In this document: piece by piece, positions 9,427 through 18,041 of the stretch
Layout of the letters: each line of letters begins with the position of its first letter
How positions within the stretch are numbered: the first letter of the stretch is position 1
The notes under the pieces: generated by a model
Databases searched by the model: none
Told to the model about the DNA's origin: nothing
Seen by the model: only the letters and a program-made list of their open reading frames with translations
Made by a program: the position numbers and the translations under genes
Assembly: GCA_002346545.1 (NCBI GenBank)
Contig: DEAA01000011.1
Location: forward strand, 67,867-131,866
Origin: Acidobacteria bacterium UBA2994
GTDB lineage: Bacteria > Acidobacteriota > Vicinamibacteria > Vicinamibacterales > UBA8438
Reading direction: 5' to 3'
DNA: 64,000 bases

Positions 9427-11117
9427 TAGTCAGGCAGTGCGAACACGAAGATTGCGTTGCCCCCCAGGCTGGGGTTCTTCACATCGGACAGCAGATCGGC
9501 CGGGATAACACCGGTCCAGCTACCCGACGCTCCAGAATTGCCGGCGCCAAACGCGATGTACTGGGTACCGTCGACCGAGTAGGTAATCGGGTAGCCGTTG
9601 GCCATCGTCGACAGCCGAGTCTGCCACAACTCCTCTCCGCTCTCGACGTCGTAGGCGAAAACGTAACGCTCCCAGTCGCCGACGAACACCAATCCGCCGC
9701 CGGTGGTGAGCGCCGCCGTGTTGTACGGCGACCGACGGCGATGCTTCCAGAGCGTCTCGCCGGTCCTGATGTCCAGCGCCTGGAACTCGCCAAGCTGGTC
9801 GGGAGAATCGGGATGGAAGTGGTTCTGCCGATCGCGGACCCAGCCGGTGCCCCCGCCCCCGTCACGGTATTCGACCGGCCCGAAGGCGGCGGTTTCGCAG
9901 TTCAGATGCAACGGGATGTACATCGCGGCCGTGTCGGGATGATAGGCCATCGCCCGCAGGCTCTTGAAGCCGCCGGTGCTCGGACAGAAATAGAGCAGCT
10001 CGCCGACATCCGAAATCATGTCTTCGCGGTGGGTAACCACGCCAGATTCGTCGACATCGAGGATGTTCTGGTAGCCCAGATCGACGGCTTTCCGGAACTC
10101 GCCCGTCGCCCGGTCAAGCTCCCAGAGAATAGCGAGCTTCCCCATGCTGAACACCGACTGCTTACCGTCGTAGTCCACCAGAATCCGCTCGAATGTCTCG
10201 TCCATGTCGTGGCTGTCGCCAGGAATGTGCTGAAAGTACCACTGCATCTCGCCGGTGGTCGGATCGAGCGCGAGCGTCGAGTTGCTGTAGAGCGCATCGC
10301 CATCGGTACGCCGCGCGTCGCGCGTCCACGGCTTGGCCTGCGAAGTGCCGTAGTAGATCAGGCCGGTGCCAGGATCGTAGCTACCAGGAATCCAGGCGTC
10401 GCCACCTGCACGGAACAGCAGCGGCAGATCGCCCCACGAATCTCCACCACGTTCACCGGGCTGGGCCACCGTCGACGTCCGCCAGGCCTCTTGCCCAGTT
10501 GCCGCATCGATGCCAACGATGTAGCAGGTATCTTCCCGATACATGTCGCAGCCCATCAGCCCAGCCACGATGATGCCGTCTGCAATGATCGGTCCGCTGG
10601 TGAACCCGTAGCCGGGCTCGTCCATGATCGGAGTATCCCAGCGCACCTCGCCAGTGCGGGCATCCAGCGCTACCACGTGCGCGTCGAAGGTGTTCAGGAT
10701 GACCATGTCCTGGTACATCGCCAGACTGCGCATCTGAGTTCCAGCCCGACGCGCGGGCTCGATCTCTCGACGGTACTCCCAGAGAAAGTCGCCCGTCTGC
10801 GCGTCAAGCGCCTGCACCATGTTGCCGGGGTTAGCGATGAACATGACGCCGTCATGGACGAGCGGCGTCGTCTGCGAAATACCGGGGTCGAGGCCCCAAG
10901 ACCAGACCATCCGTAGACCACCAACATTTGAGCGGTCCACCTGATCGAGCGGGCTGTAGCCCCATCCATCCAGCGTGCGCCGCCAGTTCAGCCAGTCGCC
11001 TGGCTCCGGGTCCTGGAGCACCGCATCAGTAACCGGCGACAACGCGGGCGCCTGGGCCAATACGGGAGAAGCAACGAGAACAAGGAGAACAAGGGCGAAG
11101 ACGGTACGTGCAAACAT
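9426..11117 (-). CDS. PQQ-type quinoprotein alcohol dehydrogenase-like propeller
   Basis: A 563-residue exported propeller with a clear signal peptide (VFALVLLVLVASPVLAQ). Blades carry VQALDAQTGDFLW, VVALDARTGEVRW, IVGIDAATGQEAW and LALDPTTGEMQW. AKPWTRDAR and PGDSHDMDE match the methanol/ethanol dehydrogenase branch, and a CDMYREDTC cysteine pair lies mid-sequence. No cytochrome domain is fused. The stop codon overlaps the start of the PEP/pyruvate-binding gene by one base, so the two are likely co-translated, though no known pathway joins them. Confidence 0.88.
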   Translation of the reverse strand: MFARTVFALVLLVLVASPVLAQAPALSPVTDAVLQDPEPGDWLNWRRTLDGWGYSPLDQVDRSNVGGLRMVWSWGLDPGISQTTPLVHDGVMFIANPGNMVQALDAQTGDFLWEYRREIEPARRAGTQMRSLAMYQDMVILNTFDAHVVALDARTGEVRWDTPIMDEPGYGFTSGPIIADGIIVAGLMGCDMYREDTCYIVGIDAATGQEAWRTSTVAQPGERGGDSWGDLPLLFRAGGDAWIPGSYDPGTGLIYYGTSQAKPWTRDARRTDGDALYSNSTLALDPTTGEMQWYFQHIPGDSHDMDETFERILVDYDGKQSVFSMGKLAILWELDRATGEFRKAVDLGYQNILDVDESGVVTHREDMISDVGELLYFCPSTGGFKSLRAMAYHPDTAAMYIPLHLNCETAAFGPVEYRDGGGGTGWVRDRQNHFHPDSPDQLGEFQALDIRTGETLWKHRRRSPYNTAALTTGGGLVFVGDWERYVFAYDVESGEELWQTRLSTMANGYPITYSVDGTQYIAFGAGNSGASGSWTGVIPADLLSDVKNPSLGGNAIFVFALPD

Positions 11118-11161
11118 CGGGAGCCTCCGAGAGATTCAAACGTCGTGCGGCATTCTACAGC

Positions 11162-13705
11162 CTAGGGGACCAAGGGGCCGATCCGGACCAGCCGCAAGGC
11201 CGGCTCGCCAGCAATCCGCGACGCTTCGAGATCAACGTGAAACGTGGCCATCCAATCGTTAAATTCCTCGGTATCGATCAGCATCTGCTCGACTCGCCAG
11301 CAGCCTGGGACCGAATCGGCATCGACATAGGTATGGCGCCGGTTGCGTCCCTCAGGATCGAGTCGTAGCCGCCCTCGCGCCGCGCCGAAGCGCTCACGAG
11401 CATAAGCGAACCGCTCGGCCGTCCAGGGCTGTCCCTCCCCATCGAACACGGCCTCCAGGCGCCCAATGGCGGCCGCATCGTCACCAATCGCCCAGGCCCG
11501 GAGCAGACCAAACATCTGTGTCCTGATCTGGGCAAGGAAGACGGTCCGGTCCTGAGTCAGATCTGCGACCCGGCGAGCAGATCCAGCCGGCGGGGCGGGC
11601 GCGACACCATCCGAGGGAGCCCTCTCCTGCATCCGCTCCCATTCCTCGAGCAACATGGAGTCCACCCGACGCACGAGGTCCCGCAAATAGAGCTCCATCT
11701 CTACAACGGCTTCGCTCTTTGCACCGTCCGGGACCGTCTGCCGGAGCACCTTGTAGACGCTCCCTAGATGACGGAGCAGGAGCCCTTCCACCCGATGAAG
11801 GTCGTACTCCCGAACGTAGTCATCGAACGAGCGAAACGTCTCGAACATTTCGCGGGCAATCGATTTGGGTCGGATGTTCTCCTCCCCGACCCACGGATGT
11901 CGAGCCGCGAACGCATTGAAGGTAGCGTAGACGAACTCGCGAAGCGGCTTGGGATACTCGAGCTTCTCCAGCTCTTCCATCCGCTGGTGATAGTGCAGAC
12001 CAGCCGCCTTCATCTCTGCGACGGCCTGTGCCTTCAACCGGGCGAGCTGTCGACGGAGAATCGCCGCGGGGTCTTCAAGGATGCTCTCGACCAGTGTCAG
12101 GAGATCGAGCGGATGGGTGTCTGCCGCTTCATCGAGCTGAGGCACCGCCTCGAGCAAATACAGCGACAGCGCCTGGTCCATCGAGAAGTCATCCTGCAGC
12201 TCGACGTTGACGCGGACGTGTCGACCAGGGGCGTTGCCCTCATCCAGCGCGATCACTCCGCGCTCGACCAGCGATCTGAAGAGCTGCCAGCCACGCCGGC
12301 GATGAGCGCCCCGCGCGGCCGAGCTCTCGTGACTGTCCCTGATGAGCTGCCGCATCGCCCCACATCCGTCCCCGGATCGAGCTAGCACGTTCAATAGCAT
12401 CCCGTGCGAGACCCGAAACCGTGAGACGAGCCGTTCGGGTGGAGCCTTGGTCAACCGCTCGAAGGTTTGTCCATCCCAAGGTGCAAAGTTGCCTTTCGGT
12501 GGCCGACGCATGACAACGCGACGGCCGGTCTTCGCTTTCTCCGCCAAGCGACGGTTCTCGATGACGTGCTCGGGGGCCTGCGCCACCACGAAGCCCTGCT
12601 CGTCGAAACCCTTCCGTCCCGCCCGCCCGGAGATCTGGTGAAAGTCACGCGCCGACAGCACCGCCGTCTTCTCACCGTCGTACTTGCACAACCGGCTGAA
12701 CAGCACCGTCTTGATCGGCACGTTAACACCCACCCCGAGCGTGTCCGTACCGCAGATAACCTTGAGTAATCCCTGCTGAGCGAGACGCTCAACCAGCACC
12801 CGATACTTCGGCAGCAGCCCCGCATGGTGGATGCCGATGCCGTGCTGGAGCCAGGTACGCACGCGGGGACCGTAAGGGCTGCTAAACCGCACCTTGCCGA
12901 TGGCCTTGACGATGGCCCGCTTCTCTTTCTTCGAAGTCACCCTGAGACTGGTGAACGCCTGCGCGCTCTCGGCCGCCTCCTTCTGGGTAAAGTGCACGAC
13001 ATAGACCGGCGCCCGCCCCGCTTCGACCTGGGACTCAACCGCCTCGGTAAGCGGCGCCTCAGAATAGCGATAGTGGAGAGGCACGGGGCGGTGCACCGAG
13101 GTCACAGTCGCCGTTTGGCGCCCAGTTCGCTCCCGGAGATCCCGCTCGAAGAAGCTCACATCGCCGAGCGTGGCCGACATCAGCAGAAAGCGGGTATCGG
13201 AGAGCGTCAGGAGCGGAACCTGCCAGGCCATACCCCGCTCCCGGTCGCCGTACCAGTGAAACTCATCCATCACAACGTCATCGACCGCGGCCAGCGAACC
13301 TTCCCGGAGTGCCAGATTGGCCAGGATCTCGGCCGTACAGCACAGCACCGGGGCGTCGCGATTCACCGTCGCGTCGCCGGTCACGAGCCCGACGCGCTCG
13401 GGACCTAGCTCGCGGCAGAGGTTGATCCACTTCTCGTTGACCAGTGCCTTGACAGGACAGGTATAGATAGAACGTCGCCCTCGGGCCAGCGACGCAAAGT
13501 GCATCGCGAAGGCCACCAGCGACTTACCCGACCCGGTCGGCGTACTGAGGATGAGATGCCGGTCGGCGAATAGTGTCAGAATCGCTTCTTCCTGTGCTGG
13601 GTACAGGGACAGCCCGAGCGCATCGACATACTCGAGAAAGCGCCCCAGCAGCTCGTCGCTGTCAGCGGATCCGGACGGAAGAAAGTCTGCGAGCGGCCGT
13701 GCCAT
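11162..13705 (-). CDS. Ski2-like DExH-box helicase with DUF3516 C-terminal region
   Basis: An 847-residue superfamily-2 helicase. Motif I TPTGSGKS is at 55-62, motif II DEFH at 147-150, motif III SAT at 177-179, and motif [12 protein letters not shown] at about 357-366. The [12 protein letters not shown] block is characteristic of Ski2/Mtr4-like enzymes. The C-terminal half (from about 420) matches the DUF3516-type extension recalled from bacterial DEAD/DEAH proteins. The family probably unwinds RNA or RNA-DNA structures in the cytoplasm; no specific target is known. It stands alone between a quinoprotein operon and a divergent family gene. Confidence 0.88.
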   Translation of the reverse strand: MARPLADFLPSGSADSDELLGRFLEYVDALGLSLYPAQEEAILTLFADRHLILSTPTGSGKSLVAFAMHFASLARGRRSIYTCPVKALVNEKWINLCRELGPERVGLVTGDATVNRDAPVLCCTAEILANLALREGSLAAVDDVVMDEFHWYGDRERGMAWQVPLLTLSDTRFLLMSATLGDVSFFERDLRERTGRQTATVTSVHRPVPLHYRYSEAPLTEAVESQVEAGRAPVYVVHFTQKEAAESAQAFTSLRVTSKKEKRAIVKAIGKVRFSSPYGPRVRTWLQHGIGIHHAGLLPKYRVLVERLAQQGLLKVICGTDTLGVGVNVPIKTVLFSRLCKYDGEKTAVLSARDFHQISGRAGRKGFDEQGFVVAQAPEHVIENRRLAEKAKTGRRVVMRRPPKGNFAPWDGQTFERLTKAPPERLVSRFRVSHGMLLNVLARSGDGCGAMRQLIRDSHESSAARGAHRRRGWQLFRSLVERGVIALDEGNAPGRHVRVNVELQDDFSMDQALSLYLLEAVPQLDEAADTHPLDLLTLVESILEDPAAILRRQLARLKAQAVAEMKAAGLHYHQRMEELEKLEYPKPLREFVYATFNAFAARHPWVGEENIRPKSIAREMFETFRSFDDYVREYDLHRVEGLLLRHLGSVYKVLRQTVPDGAKSEAVVEMELYLRDLVRRVDSMLLEEWERMQERAPSDGVAPAPPAGSARRVADLTQDRTVFLAQIRTQMFGLLRAWAIGDDAAAIGRLEAVFDGEGQPWTAERFAYARERFGAARGRLRLDPEGRNRRHTYVDADSVPGCWRVEQMLIDTEEFNDWMATFHVDLEASRIAGEPALRLVRIGPLVP

Positions 13706-13821
13706 CGCCCGACGATTCTCTCACCATGGGCTACGCGCTTGCCTTAGACGCCAAGTAGCCCTATCGTGGGCGAGAGAAAGTCAGGGTCCGGGCCGTCGCG
13801 AGACGCCCAATGGAGGACGAG

Positions 13822-14865
13822 ATGAGGAATCGAGGTATCGCGGCAGCGGCAGCGCTACTCGTCGCGGCGCTAGCCCCGGTGGTATCGGCAGGACAGGCTC
13901 CGGACGGGTGGACCATGCCGCGCACCGCCGACGGTCACCCGAATCTCCAGGGGATCTGGGCCAACGATTCGGCCACCCCATTTCAGCGGCCGGAGTCGCT
14001 CGGGGAGCGCGCCACGCTGACCAACGAGGAAGTGGCTGCGATGGCGGCCTACATGGCCGAGTACGACAGCGTCGGCGGCGACGCGGTCTTCGGCGACACT
14101 CCGTACCTCCGGGCACTCGCGGCGGTCCAAAGCCCCGCAGAGGAAGAGGAACGGGCAGCGCGGCGGTCGTCCAACACCTCGACACGGAGCTACAACCAGT
14201 TCTGGATGATCGACCGTTGGTTCGACAACCGCACCTCGCTGGTGGTGGACCCTCCAAACGGGCGGCTCCCGCCTCGCACTCCTGAAGCCGAGGCGCGCAC
14301 CGAACGGGCACGAGCCCAGCGGGGGCAACCTGGCCCTGACGGCCGACTAACCCTGGCGCAGGAGATCGCGGCAGTCGACCCCGCTATCCGGTGTCGGGGC
14401 GCGGGCGCGATACTGAGCGGACGGGGCTACAACAGTAACTACCAGATCTTTCAGTCGGCAAGCCACCTCGCCATCCAGATCGAGATGCACCATGAGACCC
14501 GCATCATCCCGCTGGGAGACGCGTCGCCGGCCGTGTCTGGACCACGGACCAATACCGGAACCTCCCGCGGGCACTGGAACGGCGATACGCTGGTGGTGGA
14601 AACGAGCAATCTCAAGCGCGGGGTCAACGGCTCGACCACCAACGCCCAAATCACCGAACGGTTTACCCGGGTGGGCCCCGAAATGCTCGAGTACGAGTAC
14701 ACGGTGAACGACCCATCAACCTGGACCGCTCCGTGGACCGCTCGGATGCTGATGCGGCCGGCGCCCGGCACCGGCGTGATCTACGAGTTCGCCTGCCACG
14801 AAGGGAACTACGCGATGGAGCACGCGCTCACCAACGAGCGCTATCTCGATAAGCAGGGCCGCTAG
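13822..14865 (+). CDS. Secreted uncharacterised protein, seven-copy family, copy 2
   Basis: A 347-residue protein with a signal peptide (GIAAAAALLVAALAPVVSAG). Family motifs: HPNLQGIW, TPFQRPES, SLVVDPPNGR, GYNSNYQIFQ, IEMHHETRIIP, SRGHWNGDTLVVE, ITERFTRV, EYTVNDP and EFACHEGNY. It differs from the others by a longer insertion after the first third (an acidic run with EEEERAARRS) and by having IRC rather than DRC at the first conserved cysteine. The ATG at 13822 is preferred because GGAGGA at 13813-13818 is well spaced for it; an ATG at 13810 would overlap that site. Function unknown. Confidence 0.86.
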   Translation: MRNRGIAAAAALLVAALAPVVSAGQAPDGWTMPRTADGHPNLQGIWANDSATPFQRPESLGERATLTNEEVAAMAAYMAEYDSVGGDAVFGDTPYLRALAAVQSPAEEEERAARRSSNTSTRSYNQFWMIDRWFDNRTSLVVDPPNGRLPPRTPEAEARTERARAQRGQPGPDGRLTLAQEIAAVDPAIRCRGAGAILSGRGYNSNYQIFQSASHLAIQIEMHHETRIIPLGDASPAVSGPRTNTGTSRGHWNGDTLVVETSNLKRGVNGSTTNAQITERFTRVGPEMLEYEYTVNDPSTWTAPWTARMLMRPAPGTGVIYEFACHEGNYAMEHALTNERYLDKQGR

Positions 14866-14883
14866 CGCGGCCTCGAGGTAGAG

Positions 14884-14907
14884 GGTGACGGTCTCCGGAC
14901 CGTCACC
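14884..14907. terminator. Bidirectional hairpin between convergent genes
   Basis: A perfect 10-bp stem, GGTGACGGTC (14884-14893) with GACCGTCACC (14898-14907), around loop TCCG. It lies just after the plus-strand family gene and overlaps the stop codon of the minus-strand glycosyltransferase. A UNCG-type loop makes it very stable. No T-tract is visible on either side. Confidence 0.65.
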
Positions 14908-15583
14908 ACCGCCATCGGCACAGTGTCCAAACAGCGGATACGAAGTCTTTCCAGTTGATCTTCTTCCCCTCCACATAGGCGCGACCAGCGTAACTGATCG
15001 GCACCTCCACGATCGGGTGGCCTGCCCGGAGCACCTTGGCCGTCAACTCCGGCTCGATATTGAACCGGTCTGAGGTCAGCGATAACCCGGTCACGACCTC
15101 GGCAGCGAACAGCTTGTAGCAGGTTTCCATGTCGGTGAGCGACGAGCCGTAGAGCAGGTTGGTCAGCCGAGTCAGGATGACGTTGCCCGCCCGCTGGGTG
15201 AAGAACATCCCAGGATTTCCGTCCAGAAACCTCGAACCGTAGACGACCTTTGCTGGAGTCGACCTGGCTGCCTCGAGCAGTTTGGTATAGTCCCGGGGGT
15301 CGTACTCGAGGTCGCCGTCCTGGATGACAACCCAGTCCTCCGTCACCGCGGCCAGGGCCGTTCGCACCGCAGCGCCCTTACCCCGATTCCTGGCGTGCCG
15401 CAGGCACTGCACCCAGGCCGGCTGGTCAGCCGCCCACTCCTCCAGCCACTCCGTGGTCCCGTCTGTCGACCCATCGTCAACCACCACCAGCTGCTTCTCG
15501 ACGTCCGCAGCCATCACCTGAGCGAGCAGGTCAGCGATGCTGTCCCGCTCGTTGTACACGGGAACGATGATAGAAAGACGCAA
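14903..15583 (-). CDS. Family 2 glycosyltransferase, polyprenyl-phosphate mannosyltransferase-like
   Basis: A 226-residue GT-A transferase without membrane segments. It begins LSIIVPVYNERDSI; the nucleotide-binding VVDDGSTDGT is at about 35-44, the DxD-type IQDGDLEYDP near residue 92, and the FNIEPELTAKVLRAG/VEVPISY block is typical of dolichol- or polyprenyl-phosphate hexosyltransferases. Likely transfers a hexose from a sugar nucleotide to a lipid phosphate at the inner membrane face. The start appears to be TTG at 15583, 20 bases after the upstream family gene's stop; the ribosome site is weak. It ends the long minus-strand run. Confidence 0.87.
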   Translation of the reverse strand: MRLSIIVPVYNERDSIADLLAQVMAADVEKQLVVVDDGSTDGTTEWLEEWAADQPAWVQCLRHARNRGKGAAVRTALAAVTEDWVVIQDGDLEYDPRDYTKLLEAARSTPAKVVYGSRFLDGNPGMFFTQRAGNVILTRLTNLLYGSSLTDMETCYKLFAAEVVTGLSLTSDRFNIEPELTAKVLRAGHPIVEVPISYAGRAYVEGKKINWKDFVSAVWTLCRWRW

Positions 15584-15603
15584 CGGTCTGGTCCGCCGGC
15601 CGC

Positions 15604-16593
15604 CTACTGGCCTCCCTCGGCGAGTTCAAGGACCCGGGCTCCAGCCAGGATCCCCTCCATGCTGTAGTTCCCCTCATGGCACGCATACTCATAGAGCGGC
15701 TGGTCGGTCCGCTGCATCGGCATCGACGCGGTCCATGGACGACTCCAGGTCTCGGGGTCGGTAACCGTGAAGGTGTACTCGAGGGTGTCGTCATCGAGGC
15801 GCCGTAGACGTTCGACCAGGGTCATGTGCTCGGTGGTGTACACGCCCCCGCCCACCCCCGCCAACGGGATCCACTTCCGCTTGGCGTTGAAGTTGGTCGA
15901 TTCGATCACCAGCGTGTCACCGTCCCAGTACCCCCGGGAATCGCCAGACCACAGACGCACGCCTCCGTCGAGCGTCGGCCGACTGTCAAGTGGCACGATC
16001 CTGGCTGTGTGCACCATCTCGGTGTAAATCACGACGTGGGTCGGCGTCTGGAACAGCTGCATGTTCTGGTTGTAGGCCAGCGGGGTGATCGGTGGTCCGG
16101 CGTTGAACCCGACGATGCAGCGATCCGACGTGTTGCGGTCGGTGTAGGAGTCGGCGCCGTGCTCCGTCAGGTAGGTCTGCCAGGCCTCGGACCGTTCCCG
16201 CCCGACCTCGGTGAGATCCGGCAGCCGGCCGTCAAGGGGATCGATCACCAGTGAGGTGCGGCGGGTCTCGATCGCCGTCGTGCCCCGGTCCATCCAAAAG
16301 TTGTTGTATCCACCGACGTTGCCACCTGCCTCGGTTCGCCGCGGCGGCGCCTCGAGCAGCTCCTGATTGCGAGCCACCGTTTCCCGCTCGAGACTCGCCG
16401 CTTCCTCCGAGGTGAGGAACTCGGAGGAATCGTCCGGCCGCTGGAGCGGGGTCAGGGTCCGGAAGTCCCAGATCCCCTGGAGGTCCGGCTGCCCCCACGT
16501 GGTGCGGGGCGGGGCCTGGGCCCATGCCGAGGTCGCCTCCACGAACAACAGCGCGGACAAGGCCAACAACAATAGGTAGGTTCGATGACTCAT
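15604..16593 (-). CDS. Secreted uncharacterised protein, seven-copy family, copy 3
   Basis: A 329-residue protein with a signal peptide ending SAWAQ. Motifs: WGQPDLQGIWDFRTLTPLQRP, SLVIDPLDGRLP, SDRCIVGFNAGPP, YNQNMQLFQTP, EMVHTARIVP, SRGYWDGDTLVIE, LVERLRRL, YTFTVTDPETW and YEYACHEGNYSME. The DRC.GFNAGPP variant is shared with copies 4 and 5, so these three form a subgroup within the same transcription unit. A GAGGAA site lies 5 nt before the ATG. Function unknown. Confidence 0.87.
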   Translation of the reverse strand: MSHRTYLLLLALSALLFVEATSAWAQAPPRTTWGQPDLQGIWDFRTLTPLQRPDDSSEFLTSEEAASLERETVARNQELLEAPPRRTEAGGNVGGYNNFWMDRGTTAIETRRTSLVIDPLDGRLPDLTEVGRERSEAWQTYLTEHGADSYTDRNTSDRCIVGFNAGPPITPLAYNQNMQLFQTPTHVVIYTEMVHTARIVPLDSRPTLDGGVRLWSGDSRGYWDGDTLVIESTNFNAKRKWIPLAGVGGGVYTTEHMTLVERLRRLDDDTLEYTFTVTDPETWSRPWTASMPMQRTDQPLYEYACHEGNYSMEGILAGARVLELAEGGQ

Positions 16594-16643
16594 CAGCGTT
16601 CCTCTCGGATCACAACCGGGCGGCTCGTCGGACCTCGACCGGG

Positions 16644-17657
16644 CTATGGCCGTAGCGGGATCCCCTGCGCCTCCTGCACCCGGGCACCGGCGAGAATCCC
16701 GAAGAGACCGATATTGCCCTCGTGGCAGGCGTACTCGAAGAGCGGTCCGTCGGTGCGCCGGAACGGCATCATCACGGTGTAGGGAGCGGTGTAAACGGTC
16801 GGGTCGGTCACAGTGTACTCGTAGGCCACCGTGTCCGGATCGATCCGGGTCAATCGTTCCACCAAATGCATGTTGGTCGAGCTCAAACTGCTGCTTCCAC
16901 CCGCAAACTGCGTGGTCTCGATCACCAAGGTCTCACCCTCCCAGTGGGCACGAGACACACCGCTCCGCTGGTCGAACGGCGGCTTCGCTGTCTCCTCCTC
17001 GCCCGGCTCGGTGATCGGGATCATCCGGACGTTGTGCACCATCTCGTTCAGGATGGCGAGATAGCCTGGGGCCTGAAAGATCATCGCGTTGTTGTTATAA
17101 GTGGCCGAGGTCATCGGTGGCCCCGCGTTGAAGCCCATCAGACAGCGATCGCCGGTGCTCCGATTCTCGTAGGAATCGTACATGTGCTCCCGTCGGTAGG
17201 CGGCACGCGCCTGGGCTGCGGCCTGTTCCTCCGGCGAACGCTCCACTCTCGGCGGACGGCGGCCGCTTGGTGGGTCAACGATGAGTGACGTCCGCTTGTC
17301 GGCCGTCATCTCCACTCCGCGTTCATACCAAAACTCGTTGTAGGACAGTACGCCGCCTTCCGCCCGCGGCCGATAGAACAGCGCGCCCCTCTCAGGGTCG
17401 AACAGATCCCGGTTGCGGCGCGTCCGCTCCCGCGCTTCCCAGGCCGCGGCATCTTCGACGTTCAGTGTCTCCTGATCCGACAGATCTGACGGGCGTTCGA
17501 GCGGCGTCAAGGTGCGAAAGGTAAAGGTACCGGACACATCCGGTTGTCCATCTGGGGTCCGCATCGGCATGATCCGATCGGTCTGAGCCAGAGCGGCAGC
17601 CGGCACCAAGGCCACGGCCACCAGCAGCAAGAGGGCGCGTGCGCAGGATCTAGACAT
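16644..17657 (-). CDS. Secreted uncharacterised protein, seven-copy family, copy 4
   Basis: A 337-residue exported protein (signal peptide with ALLLLVAVALVPAAALAQ). Motifs: DGQPDVSGTFTFRTLTPLERP, SLIVDPPSGRRP, GDRCLMGFNAGPP, YNNNAMIFQAP, EMVHNVRMIP, SRAHWEGETLVIE, LVERLTRI and FEYACHEGNIG. It lacks the aromatic after ACHEGN seen in most copies. ATG at 17657 is chosen over TTG at 17660; a GGAG lies about 6 nt upstream. It is 50 bases upstream of copy 3 and 65 after the AtuA C-terminal-domain gene. Function unknown. Confidence 0.87.
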   Translation of the reverse strand: MSRSCARALLLLVAVALVPAAALAQTDRIMPMRTPDGQPDVSGTFTFRTLTPLERPSDLSDQETLNVEDAAAWEARERTRRNRDLFDPERGALFYRPRAEGGVLSYNEFWYERGVEMTADKRTSLIVDPPSGRRPPRVERSPEEQAAAQARAAYRREHMYDSYENRSTGDRCLMGFNAGPPMTSATYNNNAMIFQAPGYLAILNEMVHNVRMIPITEPGEEETAKPPFDQRSGVSRAHWEGETLVIETTQFAGGSSSLSSTNMHLVERLTRIDPDTVAYEYTVTDPTVYTAPYTVMMPFRRTDGPLFEYACHEGNIGLFGILAGARVQEAQGIPLRP

Positions 17658-17725
17658 CAAGGTCTCCAGGGGTCTGTCAGCAATTCGTAGGTCAGATAGT
17701 ACCGCACTCGTCCCCTACCCGCGCC

Positions 17726-18037
17726 TCAAGCATCGTCCGGAATGTCGAGCGTCAACAGGGCTGAGCTGAGCGACTTTCCATGGGGATCCATGGCCAGCGA
17801 ACGGGTGACGCCTCCACGGAGCGTATCGTGGAGCACGAAGTTGAGGGCGCCAACCTCAGGCATCAGGTGGCGTTCAACCGCACCCCGAACATGCGGGGCC
17901 AAATGCGCCTTGACTCGTTCGGCGGTCAGATAGCGCGCGAGACGCGGGTAGTCCGACTTCTCGTAGGCGATCACCGAAAGATTCGCAGTGTTTCCCTTGT
18001 CACCAGAGCGGGTATGGGCCAGCGCGTGCAAGAGCAT
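17726..18037 (-). CDS. AtuA C-terminal ferredoxin-fold-like domain protein
   Basis: A 103-residue protein beginning LLHALAHTRSGDKGNTANLSVIAY, the signature of the small C-terminal domain of AtuA-type proteins. It starts 4 nt after the AtuA stop codon, so the two halves of a usually single protein are made separately and presumably assemble. In Pseudomonas the atu genes take part in acyclic terpene (citronellol/geraniol) breakdown; the exact role of AtuA is not settled. Confidence 0.83.
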   Translation of the reverse strand: MLLHALAHTRSGDKGNTANLSVIAYEKSDYPRLARYLTAERVKAHLAPHVRGAVERHLMPEVGALNFVLHDTLRGGVTRSLAMDPHGKSLSSALLTLDIPDDA

Positions 18038-18041
18038 GGAA

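Noticed and set aside
9741..10916. A 391-codon plus-strand frame opposite the quinoprotein at 9426-11117
   Set aside because: Antisense shadow; the sense strand has clear propeller repeats and a signal peptide.
9426..11117. Lanthanide-type (XoxF) methanol dehydrogenase
   Set aside because: The region reads WTRDARR, lacking the second Asp expected two residues after the catalytic Asp, and overall similarity is to generic quinoproteins.
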